A stretch of 32,799 nt of DNA from Dehalococcoidia bacterium. GTDB taxonomy: Bacteria > Chloroflexota > Dehalococcoidia > Lucifugimonadales > Lucifugimonadaceae. A model generated the notes under the pieces. It was not told where the DNA came from. It made no database searches and worked only from the letters and a program-made list of their open reading frames with translations. Position 1 is the stretch's first letter; each line of letters begins with the position of its first letter. Below, piece after piece: positions 1-8,495 of this stretch. The stretch lies in the NCBI GenBank assembly GCA_026421185.1, contig JAPKCH010000019.1:1-32799 (forward strand), read 5' to 3'. Both the position numbers and the translations under genes were made by a program.

Positions 1-129
1 ACTGAAACGCATGGGTCTAAGTAGCGGTTTAGATCATGGAGAGTTCTCTAAAACTTGCAACATGACGTGGTAAATAGATTTCAAACTATTTGCTAGTCAA
101 AGATCCAATTTAGGATTTTTGCACGTCTC

Positions 130-135
130 AGGAGG
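130..135 (+). promoter_or_regulatory. Strong ribosome binding site that fixes the TTG start of the binding protein
   Basis: A perfect AGGAGG lies 8 bases before the TTG at 144. The next in-frame ATG (162) is 26 bases away, too far for this site, so the TTG is the better start. Confidence 0.8.
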
Positions 136-143
136 ATTATATT

Positions 144-2066
144 TTGTTTAAGATAAGCAAGATGAAGCTCGTAATCGGGCTTTTGATTGGTGCTGCAATG
201 ACAGCTCTTGTCGCTTGTGGTGGTACAGAAACCATCACTGTCGTCGAGACTGTTGTTGTCACCGAAAAGGGTGAGACGATTACCATCACCGAGCAGGTTG
301 AAGTTATTCGTGAAGTCGAAGTTCAGGGCGCTCAGGTTGTTGTAACCGCTACGGCGATTCCAACAGCTACAGCGATTCCGATCGCTGCACTAGAACCTGC
401 TCCAGCACCTGTTAACCCAGCCGGAACGCTCAGTATCGCCGTTTTTAACATCGGTCCTGGCGTTGGTTTGGGCAGTTCACAGGCGCCTGTTGAAGCTATG
501 CAGTATTACGGCGTTGGTGAAGGTCTCTTCGCCATGGACGCTGGCGGAACTGTAATCAACAGATTGGCTACTGGATTCACAATTGCATCTGATCTGTCAT
601 ATGTTGATGTAGACATTCGATCAGGCGTGAAATTCCACAACAATTTGGGTGAATTTGGCGAACTAAGTGCTGACGACGTTGTGTGGTCGATGAATGATGC
701 AAACGCAAATACTAACCCGACCAGTATTCACGGTCAGGCTGGTGACTTTGCAGCGCTGTTCAAATCAACCGAAAAAATTGATGATGACACTGTACGGTTC
801 CACTTCAATTCGTTCGACTTGCGTTGGAACGGTAACTTCTTGAACGAACAAGCTCAGGGAACAGCAATGTTTCCTAAGTCTGCTTGTCCTGAATACACAG
901 ATTCCAACAGAAACTGTGCTTTCCTTCAGGAAAACATCGTTGCAACCGGACCATTCCAGGTTGATGAATGGGTTCAGGACGACCGAGCTGTTATCAGCAG
1001 GGTTGGATACGACCACTGGCGAACAAATGCGACTGCAGACACCATTCGAATTATCGAAGTTCCAGAGCCATCAACTCGTGTTGCATTGCTCAGGACTGGT
1101 GAAGTAGACATTGCAGACTCTATTCCGCTGAAGGACATTCGTCCTCTAGCTGAAAGTGGATTCAAGGCCGAGTCAATTACTCGTGCTGGTCGAGTTCACG
1201 AAATCATCTTCTCTGGTAACTACTGGGAAGAGAACCACGCCGTTACTGGCGAGGACTTGAAGCGAACTGGTTCTGGTTACTGTGTTCACGACCTTCCTTG
1301 GGTTGGTTGCAACATTGAAGGTAAGCAGCCTGGTGACATGGAAGAAGCACGACAAGTTCGATGGGCACTTGCTAAGGCAATTGACCGCGAACTGCTTGCC
1401 GACACCATTCTTGACGGCTTTGGAACAGTTGGTTCGATGGAATACGTCGACACTACCGCTCCTTGGTTCAAAGACCGATGGCTGATTCCGTACGACCCAG
1501 CAGGTGCTGTAGAGCACATGGAGAGTACTGCTTGGCCAACTGGTAAGTTCACTATGGGTATTTGGACCGGTGGAGAACTTGGTGGTTCAAGCGGATCAAA
1601 CGCTGAACTGAACGACGCTATTGCCGGTATGTGGCTCGCGTTATGGCCAGAGATGGACATTCAGGTGTTCAAGTCTGCCTACTCGATCATCCGACCTGGT
1701 TTGGTTGGTCGAACTAACACAATTCCTTACGCAGGTGACTGTGACGAAGGTTCAACGACGATTCCATTCGACTGGCCACATGGCCTGACTGAGACAAGCC
1801 GCACACGTGGTGGTTTCGGTTGTGGAATTGAGATTCCTGAAATTTCGGATGCATTCGGTGAAGTCTCTGTTATGACAGACCCAATCGAACGTGCAGCTCG
1901 AAACGTCAAGATGGTCGACTACCTTTACGATCAGATGATCTTCGCTGGTACCGTTCAGGTTCCAACGTTGGTTGTTTACAACCCGAATTCAATTTCAGGT
2001 TGGTTAGGTACTCCGTCCATGTTCGCCACAATGAACGAATTCGAGACAATCGAACTCGCTCGCTAG
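144..2066 (+). CDS. ABC transporter substrate-binding lipoprotein, peptide/nickel type (SBP_bac_5 family)
   Basis: Probably the extracytoplasmic solute receptor of a dipeptide/oligopeptide-type ABC importer. The 640-residue product starts with a short basic stretch, a hydrophobic segment and a lipobox LVAC with the lipidated cysteine at residue 25, so it should be a membrane-anchored lipoprotein. Residues about 28-80 form a low-complexity Thr/Val/Glu linker ending in a duplicated ATAIP unit, a style common in Chloroflexota binding proteins. The rest fits the family-5 fold: an N-terminal segment on the effect of a membrane anchor, then motifs such as VEVPEPSTRVALLRTGEVD-like text around 305-325 and a segment near 400-415 (ARQVRWALAKAIDRELL). 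The start is TTG, chosen from the AGGAGG 8 bases upstream. Two permease genes follow after a strong terminator, the usual arrangement for expressing more receptor than channel. The ligand cannot be read from sequence; peptide, nickel or another small molecule are possible. Confidence 0.9.
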   Translation: MFKISKMKLVIGLLIGAAMTALVACGGTETITVVETVVVTEKGETITITEQVEVIREVEVQGAQVVVTATAIPTATAIPIAALEPAPAPVNPAGTLSIAVFNIGPGVGLGSSQAPVEAMQYYGVGEGLFAMDAGGTVINRLATGFTIASDLSYVDVDIRSGVKFHNNLGEFGELSADDVVWSMNDANANTNPTSIHGQAGDFAALFKSTEKIDDDTVRFHFNSFDLRWNGNFLNEQAQGTAMFPKSACPEYTDSNRNCAFLQENIVATGPFQVDEWVQDDRAVISRVGYDHWRTNATADTIRIIEVPEPSTRVALLRTGEVDIADSIPLKDIRPLAESGFKAESITRAGRVHEIIFSGNYWEENHAVTGEDLKRTGSGYCVHDLPWVGCNIEGKQPGDMEEARQVRWALAKAIDRELLADTILDGFGTVGSMEYVDTTAPWFKDRWLIPYDPAGAVEHMESTAWPTGKFTMGIWTGGELGGSSGSNAELNDAIAGMWLALWPEMDIQVFKSAYSIIRPGLVGRTNTIPYAGDCDEGSTTIPFDWPHGLTETSRTRGGFGCGIEIPEISDAFGEVSVMTDPIERAARNVKMVDYLYDQMIFAGTVQVPTLVVYNPNSISGWLGTPSMFATMNEFETIELAR

Positions 2067-2088
2067 GCAAACCTAGACAAACATTGAG

Positions 2089-2133
2089 CCCCGGAGCGTT
2101 CCGCCTTGGTGCGGGCGCTCCGGGGTCTTTTTT
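2089..2133 (+). terminator. Rho-independent terminator between binding protein and permeases
   Basis: CCCCGGAGCG at 2089-2098 pairs perfectly with CGCTCCGGGG at 2116-2125. A second inner stem CCGC/GCGG (2101-2104 with 2111-2114) extends it, and TCTTTTTT follows. It sits 23 bases after the stop of the binding-protein gene and 55 bases before the first permease, so it likely lowers permease transcription relative to the receptor. Confidence 0.92.
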
Positions 2134-2187
2134 CTCACTCCGAACATTGAGGGTGGGATTCATATTTAGATTGATTCCGAGTAGCAC

Positions 2188-3138
2188 TTGCGTAAGTACC
2201 TAATTCAGAGATTCTTCTTTGGTATTCTGTCGCTGATAGCGGCGACCCTGATCGTATTTGTGCTTTCTCGGGCGCAGGGTGATCCTCTGCTGCTGTACGC
2301 AAAGCCTGGCGGCTATGGCGTATCGCCTGAACAGATTGCGGCTCTCGAAGAGAAACTCGCTCTCGATAAGCCGCTTATAGTTCAGTATTTGATTTGGCTG
2401 GGCCGTGTGGTTCGAGGAGATCTCGGTCAAACATTGCTCGCTGAGCGTGATGTTTCTACCGTTATTGGCGAAAAGCTTGGAGCAACTTTTCAGCTTGGTA
2501 TATTGGCATGGTTCTTCGCCACTTTGGTTGGGGTGCCTCTTGGGGTGCTCTCGGCGGTCAAACGTGGTTCCGTATGGGACTACATAGGCAGAATGTTCGC
2601 TTTATTTGGTCAAGCCGCGCCTGTTTTCTTCTTAGGAATTATTGGGATTCTAATTTTTGCGGTGCAGTTACATTGGCTTCCCGCTGGCACTAGACCAATT
2701 CAAGATCCGTTCTTTCCGAATCAAGCTAAGGCACTTCTGATGCCCACAATTGCGCTCGGGTGGCTTCCTGCTGCCGTTTATTTGCGCTTAACACGTTCGG
2801 CAATGCTAGAAGTACTTGATTCTGAATATGTGAAATTGGCTCGAGCGAAAGGTGTCTCTAGCCGCTCGGTCATTTGGCGGCATGCTCTTCGGAACGCTCT
2901 CATTCCGCCGATCACTGTATCGGCACTGGTTTTGGTTGGATTCCTTGAAGGTTCGGTTGTTGTCGAAGCGGTGTTTGCGTGGCCGGGAATTGGTCGTATG
3001 GCAGTTGAATCGATTCATAACAACGACTTCCCATTGCTAACTGGGGTCATTCTCATGTTTGCAGTCTTATATGTCGCCGGAAGTTTCCTTGCCGACATCG
3101 CATATACGCTTGTTGATCCTAGGATTAGGTACGACTAG
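2188..3138 (+). CDS. ABC transporter permease, DppB/OppB-like
   Basis: First inner-membrane channel subunit of the peptide-type importer. The 316 residues match the DppB pattern: an N-terminal membrane segment (about 8-27), a periplasmic stretch with the LALDKPLIVQYLIWL-type sequence typical of DppB (about 57-71), GDLGQT near 78, then five further hydrophobic segments. The EAA loop that docks onto the ATPase is clear at about 213-240 (EYVKLARAKG...HALRNALIP). The C-terminus VDPRIRYD is characteristic of the family. The start is TTG at 2188; no strong ribosome binding site precedes it. The stop is 2 bases before the next permease, so the two are cotranscribed and probably translationally linked. 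The substrate is unknown. Confidence 0.9.
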   Translation: MRKYLIQRFFFGILSLIAATLIVFVLSRAQGDPLLLYAKPGGYGVSPEQIAALEEKLALDKPLIVQYLIWLGRVVRGDLGQTLLAERDVSTVIGEKLGATFQLGILAWFFATLVGVPLGVLSAVKRGSVWDYIGRMFALFGQAAPVFFLGIIGILIFAVQLHWLPAGTRPIQDPFFPNQAKALLMPTIALGWLPAAVYLRLTRSAMLEVLDSEYVKLARAKGVSSRSVIWRHALRNALIPPITVSALVLVGFLEGSVVVEAVFAWPGIGRMAVESIHNNDFPLLTGVILMFAVLYVAGSFLADIAYTLVDPRIRYD

Positions 3139-3140
3139 AT

Positions 3141-4112
3141 ATGGCACAAGAAACATCCTCAGCAAGCACTGATTCAAGTTCAGTCGACTCTATACAATCG
3201 AATCTGATGGCCAATCAAGTAATTGGCATTCAAAAACAGACGTTAGGAGAGAAATTCTGGTACGTCGTTCGTAGGTGGCCGCTTATACCTATGGGGATTT
3301 TGGTAGTGATGCTTTTTGCAGCACTTTTCGCGCCACTTCTATCGCCTGTGGGACCACGTGATATTAACTTGCGTGGCCGGGCTGCACCGCCCTTCTGGCA
3401 GACGGAGTGGTACGACGCTAATCCGAAGAACGAGCAGACATATCTGTTTGGTGCCGATCACGTTGGGCGAGACGTTCTGACTCGAATGCTTTACGGTGCT
3501 CGAATTTCGCTGATGGTTGCGGTTATTTCTCTTACTACGGGCGTAGTGATCGGATCTGCAGTCGGGCTTGTTGCTGGCTATTACGGCGGATTTGTAGATG
3601 AATTTTCGATGAGAACTGTGGATGTTTGGAACGCGTTACCGTTCTTGTTAATTGCAATTCTCGCGGCCGTTACTTTTGGCCAATCTGTATCGATTGTGAT
3701 GATCCTGCTGGCGTTAGTCGCATGGGCGGGAGGAGTGCGTAATGTTCGAGCTGAAGTTTTGACGTTAAAGACGCGAGATTACATTGCTCTCGCTCGAATC
3801 GCGGGTGCATCTGACTTCCGAATCATCATGCGTCACATCCTTCCCGGTGTGGTCAACACGATTGTCGTGTTAGCCACATTGAGAGTTGGTGGCCTGATTC
3901 TTGCTGAAGCTTCACTTAGCTTTTTAGGAGCCGGAATTCCAGCAGCTACACCTACTTGGGGCAACATGATCTCTGAAGGTCGTGAATGGCTCAGTACAGC
4001 GTGGTGGATTGCGGTGTTCCCTGGAATTGCGATATTGCTTGTCGTGATGAGCGTGAACTTCTTAGGCGACTGGCTACGTGATCGCTGGGATCCGAAATTG
4101 CGACAGCTGTAG
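3141..4112 (+). CDS. ABC transporter permease, DppC/OppC-like
   Basis: Second channel subunit, partner of the DppB-like protein just upstream. Its 323 residues begin with a Ser/Thr-rich cytoplasmic tail of about 35 residues, then a membrane segment (about 50-68) and the DppC signature LFGADHVGRDVLTRMLYGAR at about 102-121. Five more hydrophobic segments follow. The EAA loop is near 213-240 (DYIALARIAGAS...HILPGVVNT), and PTWGNMI near 271 and the C-terminal GDWLRDRWDPKLR are typical. The ATG is 2 bases after the previous stop. Downstream, where DppD/DppF ATPase genes would often sit, there are only decayed genes. The ATPases must be encoded elsewhere, or upstream of the window, if the transporter works. 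Confidence 0.9.
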   Translation: MAQETSSASTDSSSVDSIQSNLMANQVIGIQKQTLGEKFWYVVRRWPLIPMGILVVMLFAALFAPLLSPVGPRDINLRGRAAPPFWQTEWYDANPKNEQTYLFGADHVGRDVLTRMLYGARISLMVAVISLTTGVVIGSAVGLVAGYYGGFVDEFSMRTVDVWNALPFLLIAILAAVTFGQSVSIVMILLALVAWAGGVRNVRAEVLTLKTRDYIALARIAGASDFRIIMRHILPGVVNTIVVLATLRVGGLILAEASLSFLGAGIPAATPTWGNMISEGREWLSTAWWIAVFPGIAILLVVMSVNFLGDWLRDRWDPKLRQL

Positions 4113-4194
4113 GCAGCACTGTCTTGAGGGTGAAATCGTCTGACGGACGAATATCACTTGTAACTTTTGCCACTACTAATAAGTTCTATCCAAG

Positions 4195-4580
4195 ATGTAC
4201 GCACCTCTTACACCTCGATTCAGCGCGGCGTTCTTTGATTTTGATGGAACGTTGATCGACACATGCCCTCCGCGTCGCGAAGCGGAGGAAGCGACTCTTC
4301 GTGAGTTTGGTATCGGTGGTCTCGCTAACGATCATCCCTATATATTTGGGCATGGTGTAATGCCCGGCTCGTAGAGGTTTGCCGAGCACTATGGCATCGA
4401 CGATCCTGAAGCTCTGTGGTTTTTGAGGATTAGATAGCTGGATTATTGGCTGCGAAGGCTGTAGGGATGACGTGTGTGGGCGTGGGGCAAGTGGCGCTTC
4501 AAACGGAAGAGAATATTGCGCCTGATATGGCGATATCGTCGTTCCTAGATTTCTATATCTGGAATGTTCGACCGCACTAA
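4195..4580 (+). pseudogene. Remnant of a HAD-superfamily phosphatase (phosphoglycolate phosphatase/beta-phosphoglucomutase type)
   Basis: Reading from ATG 4195 gives a clear HAD motif I, FFDFDGTLIDT, at codons 13-23, where the two Asp are nucleophile and acid/base. In-frame stops follow at 4372 (TAG) and 4435 (TAG). In another frame, from 4449 to the TAA at 4578, the translation AAKAVGMTCVGVG matches the C-terminal segment that follows motif IV in these enzymes (normally EAAKAAGM.CIGV). About 100 residues holding motifs II and III are missing between the two parts. The gene therefore has at least one large internal deletion, a frame change and nonsense codons, and cannot make an active enzyme. 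It is unrelated in detail to the intact HAD protein at 29341-30126. Confidence 0.75.
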
Positions 4581-4714
4581 GCGCTGCTTACACGTTCGGT
4601 TAATTCGTTTCAGAATCATTTTCATACGTAAATGTATGATGTCGAGATTCGACATGTTCGAGCGTTCAGACCGGCCAGTCGTGATTAAATATTAGAAGCA
4701 GACATACGGCGGCT

Positions 4715-5341
4715 ATGAAAATCACAATAAAACAGTTTTGGATTTTGTCGCCGGCGATGTTGGTCGTGATGGCATCAATCGCTTGTGGCAAAGATTCTGA
4801 AGGGCAAGGAGCTGGTTGGGATGAGGTCGGAACCATTGGAGCTAGCGACCATGAGCAAATTGCGGACCAGAGCTTACGGACCCTTGAAGCCTTTGGCTAA
4901 TACGCCAACGCCGGTTCCTACCGACACTCAAATTCCAGAAGCCACGCCTACTCCGGCTCCGACCAGCGCCCCAGAAACTACATTCGTATATATCTATCGA
5001 ATCGATGTGGAAGTGGGACTACGCACCAGCTACGTTGTCTATCACTCACGGTCGCAGGCAGCGCTGGATCGTGTCACGACTGCTGCCACTACTGGAAACG
5101 AATCCAACACGGTTGAATATATGAAATCCGCTTAAACTGAGACTAGAGGTTGAAGTGATTACCCGGACATCGATATAACCGAGATTACGTACATGAAGTG
5201 TGATGAAATTCTATTCAAGGTCAGGATTTGCCCTTCGATATCGAGACGTTCATCTACTTCAGGCGAGTAAATGGGGTGTGGCTAGAAGATCACACTCACG
5301 ATACGTGGGCCGACGAGTGGGAGAGCACGCACCGGCCGTAG
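4715..5341 (+). pseudogene. Frameshifted lipoprotein gene of unknown function
   Basis: ATG 4715 opens a good lipoprotein signal: a hydrophobic stretch and lipobox SIAC with Cys24. This frame stops at 4898-4900. The frame starting around 4785-4890 takes over with a Pro/Thr-rich linker (NTPTPVPTDTQIPEATPTP) and then VYIYRIDVEVGLRTSY, but it stops at 5133 and 5151. The same frame continues with DIDITEITYMKCDEILFK. From about 5213 the first frame resumes with GQDLPFDIETFIYFRRVNGV and DHTHDTWADEWES and stops at 5339. The three pieces read as one former protein of roughly 205 residues: signal, linker, folded domain. At least two frameshifts and two stops disable it. I do not recognise the domain. 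The 3' end lies 17 bases from the convergent epimerase gene. Confidence 0.65.
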
Positions 5342-5358
5342 GTGCCAGCGATCTGAGG

Positions 5359-6024
5359 CTAGCTACCGGCGTTGCGAATGGCTTCGATGCCTATCTTCAT
5401 ACCGTCGGGGAAGTTGAATACACCTGTACCTGAGATTAGCGTTGTCGCTCCTGCATCGATTACTTCGCCAGCTGTGTTGACTTTTATGCCGCCATCGACA
5501 GCGATTTCAAGATCGTGACTAGCTATCAGTGCCATGTTCCTAAGCTCCGATATTTTCGGCAGCATTTCGTACATGAACGACTGCCCACCAAATCCGGGTT
5601 CGACAGTCATCACGAGGACTCGCTCGATGAGCGGTAACGACGCTTGAAGAACCGAAGCGGGTGTATCGGGCTTCAGTGAAACTCCGGCGGTCATTCCAGC
5701 AACTCGTGCATCACCTAGCGACGATTCCAGATCATCACATGCTTCAATGTGCATCGTGAAAATATCTCCGCCGGCATCGGCGAACTGCTTTGCGTAGCGT
5801 GCTGGCTCGTGAACCATCATGTGGATGTCGATAGGCAGCTTTGTGAGCGGGCGTATAGCTTCTAGGACAGGAATACCAATAGTGATATTTGGGACGAAGT
5901 AGCCGTCCATAACATCGAAGTGAAGCTCATCCGCACCAGCTTCTTCTACGGCAGCAATTGAGTCGGCTAAGTGAGCGAAATCGGCTGCCAGTAGCGAAGG
6001 AGATATTTTGATGTGCGGTGCCAT
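5359..6024 (-). CDS. rpe: Ribulose-phosphate 3-epimerase
   Basis: Interconverts D-ribulose 5-phosphate and D-xylulose 5-phosphate in the pentose phosphate and Calvin pathways; cytosolic TIM barrel. The 221 residues equal the usual length. Visible signatures: SPSLLAADF at 8-16, HFDVMDGYFVPN at 35-46, DIHMMV at 66-71, VEPGFGGQSF at 141-150 and VDGGI at 176-180. The metal-binding and catalytic set is complete (His35, Asp37, His68, Asp177). It is the last gene of the minus-strand run that starts with argJ, 54 bases after the phosphodiesterase gene. The stop is next to the decayed lipoprotein gene. Confidence 0.96.
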   Translation of the reverse strand: MAPHIKISPSLLAADFAHLADSIAAVEEAGADELHFDVMDGYFVPNITIGIPVLEAIRPLTKLPIDIHMMVHEPARYAKQFADAGGDIFTMHIEACDDLESSLGDARVAGMTAGVSLKPDTPASVLQASLPLIERVLVMTVEPGFGGQSFMYEMLPKISELRNMALIASHDLEIAVDGGIKVNTAGEVIDAGATTLISGTGVFNFPDGMKIGIEAIRNAGS

Positions 6025-6078
6025 TTTATTTAGTGAACCTTGCTGGAATGACCTAAAGAACGAATCGCATACAGAAAA

Positions 6079-6831
6079 TCAGGCGAGTCTGGTGGCTAGA
6101 GCGTCAGGAGTGTACGCCATGATTGTGTCGGCACCAGCTTCGGCACTTAAGACCATATTATCGAGATTTTCCATTACATCGGGACCTGACGCAATTACCT
6201 TCATATCCCCATCGTGAGCAGCTTTAACGTCTTCCGGGCTCATCAGGTATCGTACGTAAATCCATGATGCGTAAGGGTCGGCTATAGCCCCTGGGAGTTC
6301 TGCGGCTGTGTTAGCGACCGAAGCGCACTGAAAGTCGGGACTTCCACCGTAGAAACGTCGACGAACATCGACAGATAAGTGGATGAGTCCGATGCCGACA
6401 GTGCTTCCAAGTAGTCCTCGTTCGGCGAGACCATCACATATCTTGCTTATGCTGCCGGGATCGAGCGTTTTCATCTCGATGATGAGAGTTGTTTCTTTAG
6501 TTCCGTACTTTTTAACCGCATCGAACGTTTCCATGAGCGTTGGGATTCGCTCACCCGTGAACTCTTCCCCCCACCAGCTACCAGCGTCGAGCGCTTTCAC
6601 TTCAGCGAGAGTCATTTGGGCTACTCTGCCTTCACCATCTGTAGTGCGGTCGACAGTATCGTCGTGCAGCACGATTAGCTCATCGTCCTTTGTCCCTCTG
6701 ACATCGATCTCAATAGCCATGCCTTTTTCGAGAGCGGCTTTGAAGGCAGTTATTGTGTTTTCAGGGTAGGTCTCGTCGAGACCACGGTGAGCGATGATGA
6801 TTGTCACAATGTGACTTTCTGGGAAGGGCAT
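6079..6831 (-). CDS. Glycerophosphodiester phosphodiesterase (GDPD family)
   Basis: Hydrolyses glycerophosphodiesters, released from phospholipid turnover, to glycerol 3-phosphate and an alcohol. The 250-residue TIM-barrel protein shows the catalytic signatures: AHRG at 14-17, PENT at 23-26, EIDVRGTKD at 41-49 with metal-binding Glu41 and Asp43, and the general-acid HDD at 56-58. RTTDG follows at 62-66. There is no signal peptide, so it should act in the cytosol. The start is uncertain: ATG at 6831 has no obvious ribosome binding site, and a GTG eight codons later would also keep the whole domain. It lies 66 bases after argH and 54 before rpe, on the same strand. Glycerol 3-phosphate is also the substrate of the PlsY encoded in the same cluster, a possible functional link but only an inference. 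Confidence 0.9.
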   Translation of the reverse strand: MPFPESHIVTIIIAHRGLDETYPENTITAFKAALEKGMAIEIDVRGTKDDELIVLHDDTVDRTTDGEGRVAQMTLAEVKALDAGSWWGEEFTGERIPTLMETFDAVKKYGTKETTLIIEMKTLDPGSISKICDGLAERGLLGSTVGIGLIHLSVDVRRRFYGGSPDFQCASVANTAAELPGAIADPYASWIYVRYLMSPEDVKAAHDGDMKVIASGPDVMENLDNMVLSAEAGADTIMAYTPDALATRLA

Positions 6832-6897
6832 GCACCGATCAGGCCGGGCAAGGTTAATATTTAAGTTGCATGCGATTGTAACTGCGGTTGAGCCGTA

Positions 6898-8301
6898 CTA
6901 TGCTCCGGCGTCGGCGAGTAGTTGCTTTGCTTCGACAATGGCTTCACGTACACGGTTCGGAGCAGTTCCGCCGGGTACATTACGTGCTGCGACGGCAGAA
7001 TCAAGAGTTATTTCCATGACTCCCTTATCGAATACCGACGAAGCTTTTTGGAAGTCGCTTAGCGACAGTTCGCCGAAGCCAACGCCATTGGCGATACACT
7101 GCTTAGAGAGATCGGATACAGCGATGTACGCCTCACGGAACGGGACGCCCTTACCTACGAGATAGTCGGCGATGTCGGTTGCGAGAACGAAGCTGTTCGA
7201 GGCGGCTTGACGCATGCGATCGGCGTTGACCGTCATACCAGCGACCATTCCAGTTGCGGCTTCTAGTGCGGCGATAACCGTGTCGGCAGCGTCGAAGAGG
7301 CCTTCTTTGTCTTCCTGCAAATCACGGTTGTACGTGAGCGGGAGTCCCTTGATCGTGGTGAGCAGTCCCATTAGTGACCCGTAGACACGACCTGTCTTGC
7401 CGCGAATTAGTTCAGCGAAATCTGGATTGCGCTTCTGCGGCATGATGCTGGAGCCTGAGGTGAATTCGTCAGACAGTTTGATGAATCCGAACTCGTCGGA
7501 TGACCAAATAATCAATTCTTCCGCAAGGCGCGATAGATGTGCCATTGCAAGCGATGAAGCGGTTAGAAACTCTACGATGAAATCCCTGTCGGATACGGCG
7601 TCCATTGAGTTGCGAGATATGTCGCTGAAATCTAGCTGCTTTGCTACCCATTCGCGGTCAATGTCGTATGGAACGCCAGCCATGGCGCCCGAGCCGAGTG
7701 GCATTACGTCGGCACTTTCCGCAGTTTGGGCAAAACGCGTGGCGTCGCGGTCGAACATCTCAAAATACGCCATAAGGTGATGACCAAGAACGACTGGCTG
7801 ACCGCGCTGCATGTGGGTGTAGCCGGGAATGATGGTGTCGACGTGCTCTTCTGCGAGAGTCACGAGTGCCCTTTGCAGTTGGGCCGCTGCGTCGAACGCT
7901 CTTCCGCACGCTAGCTGTGTCCAAAGACGGGTGTCGGTAGCGATCTGGTCGTTACGGGAGCGGGCGGTGTGTAGGCGGCCTGCTGCATCGCCAATTAGTT
8001 CGTAGAGACGTGATTCCACGTTCATGTGGATATCTTCGAGTTCTTCTTTCCACTCGAATTCGCCGTTTTCAATCTCTTCGACGATTGCGGCTAGACCTTC
8101 GACGATCTTTTCGACATCGTCGGATTCAATGATGCCCTGACGACCCAGCATGCGAGCGTGTGCGATAGATCCAGTGATGTCTTCACGGTAAAGGCGACTG
8201 TCATAGTGAATCGACACAGTGAAATCGCTGGCAAGCTCTGAGCCACGTGCGGCAGCAGCTGGGTTTTTGTTTTCGTTCGAGCCGTTATCTTGACTGGTCA
8301 T
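6898..8301 (-). CDS. argH: Argininosuccinate lyase
   Basis: Last step of arginine synthesis: cleaves argininosuccinate to arginine and fumarate; homotetramer of the fumarase/aspartase superfamily. In 467 residues the three conserved regions are clear: TARSRNDQ at 112-119, GYTHMQRGQP at 160-169 (general-acid region His163) and the mobile loop GSSIMPQKRNP at 283-293 with the catalytic serine. The N-terminus is odd. Most ArgH proteins begin with LWGGRF, but here residues 1-22 are a polar Asn/Ala-rich stretch and homology begins at about SELASDFTVSIHYDSRLYREDI. The start ATG at 8301 is the only one that fits. It lies 194 bases after argG. Confidence 0.96.
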   Translation of the reverse strand: MTSQDNGSNENKNPAAAARGSELASDFTVSIHYDSRLYREDITGSIAHARMLGRQGIIESDDVEKIVEGLAAIVEEIENGEFEWKEELEDIHMNVESRLYELIGDAAGRLHTARSRNDQIATDTRLWTQLACGRAFDAAAQLQRALVTLAEEHVDTIIPGYTHMQRGQPVVLGHHLMAYFEMFDRDATRFAQTAESADVMPLGSGAMAGVPYDIDREWVAKQLDFSDISRNSMDAVSDRDFIVEFLTASSLAMAHLSRLAEELIIWSSDEFGFIKLSDEFTSGSSIMPQKRNPDFAELIRGKTGRVYGSLMGLLTTIKGLPLTYNRDLQEDKEGLFDAADTVIAALEAATGMVAGMTVNADRMRQAASNSFVLATDIADYLVGKGVPFREAYIAVSDLSKQCIANGVGFGELSLSDFQKASSVFDKGVMEITLDSAVAARNVPGGTAPNRVREAIVEAKQLLADAGA

Positions 8302-8495
8302 TGAGATTTTTTTCTAATTGGCGTCACCGCGCATACAAATTCGTACTGCTTGCCACATTATCTCTATTGGCGGGATATTTTAAGGAAAAGGAAGGATAGA
8401 GCCGTACTCAAAACCCGACCAATTCAACCTTAAGGGAAAATCCAACACCCCAGAAAACCCGACGCTGCCGGAGAAAAAGTGGCTGAGTCACCTGT

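Noticed and set aside
5200-5433. 77-codon plus-strand frame across the lipoprotein remnant and the rpe 3' end
   Set aside because: It runs antisense into rpe and mixes frames; the true remnant residues are in the other plus frames.
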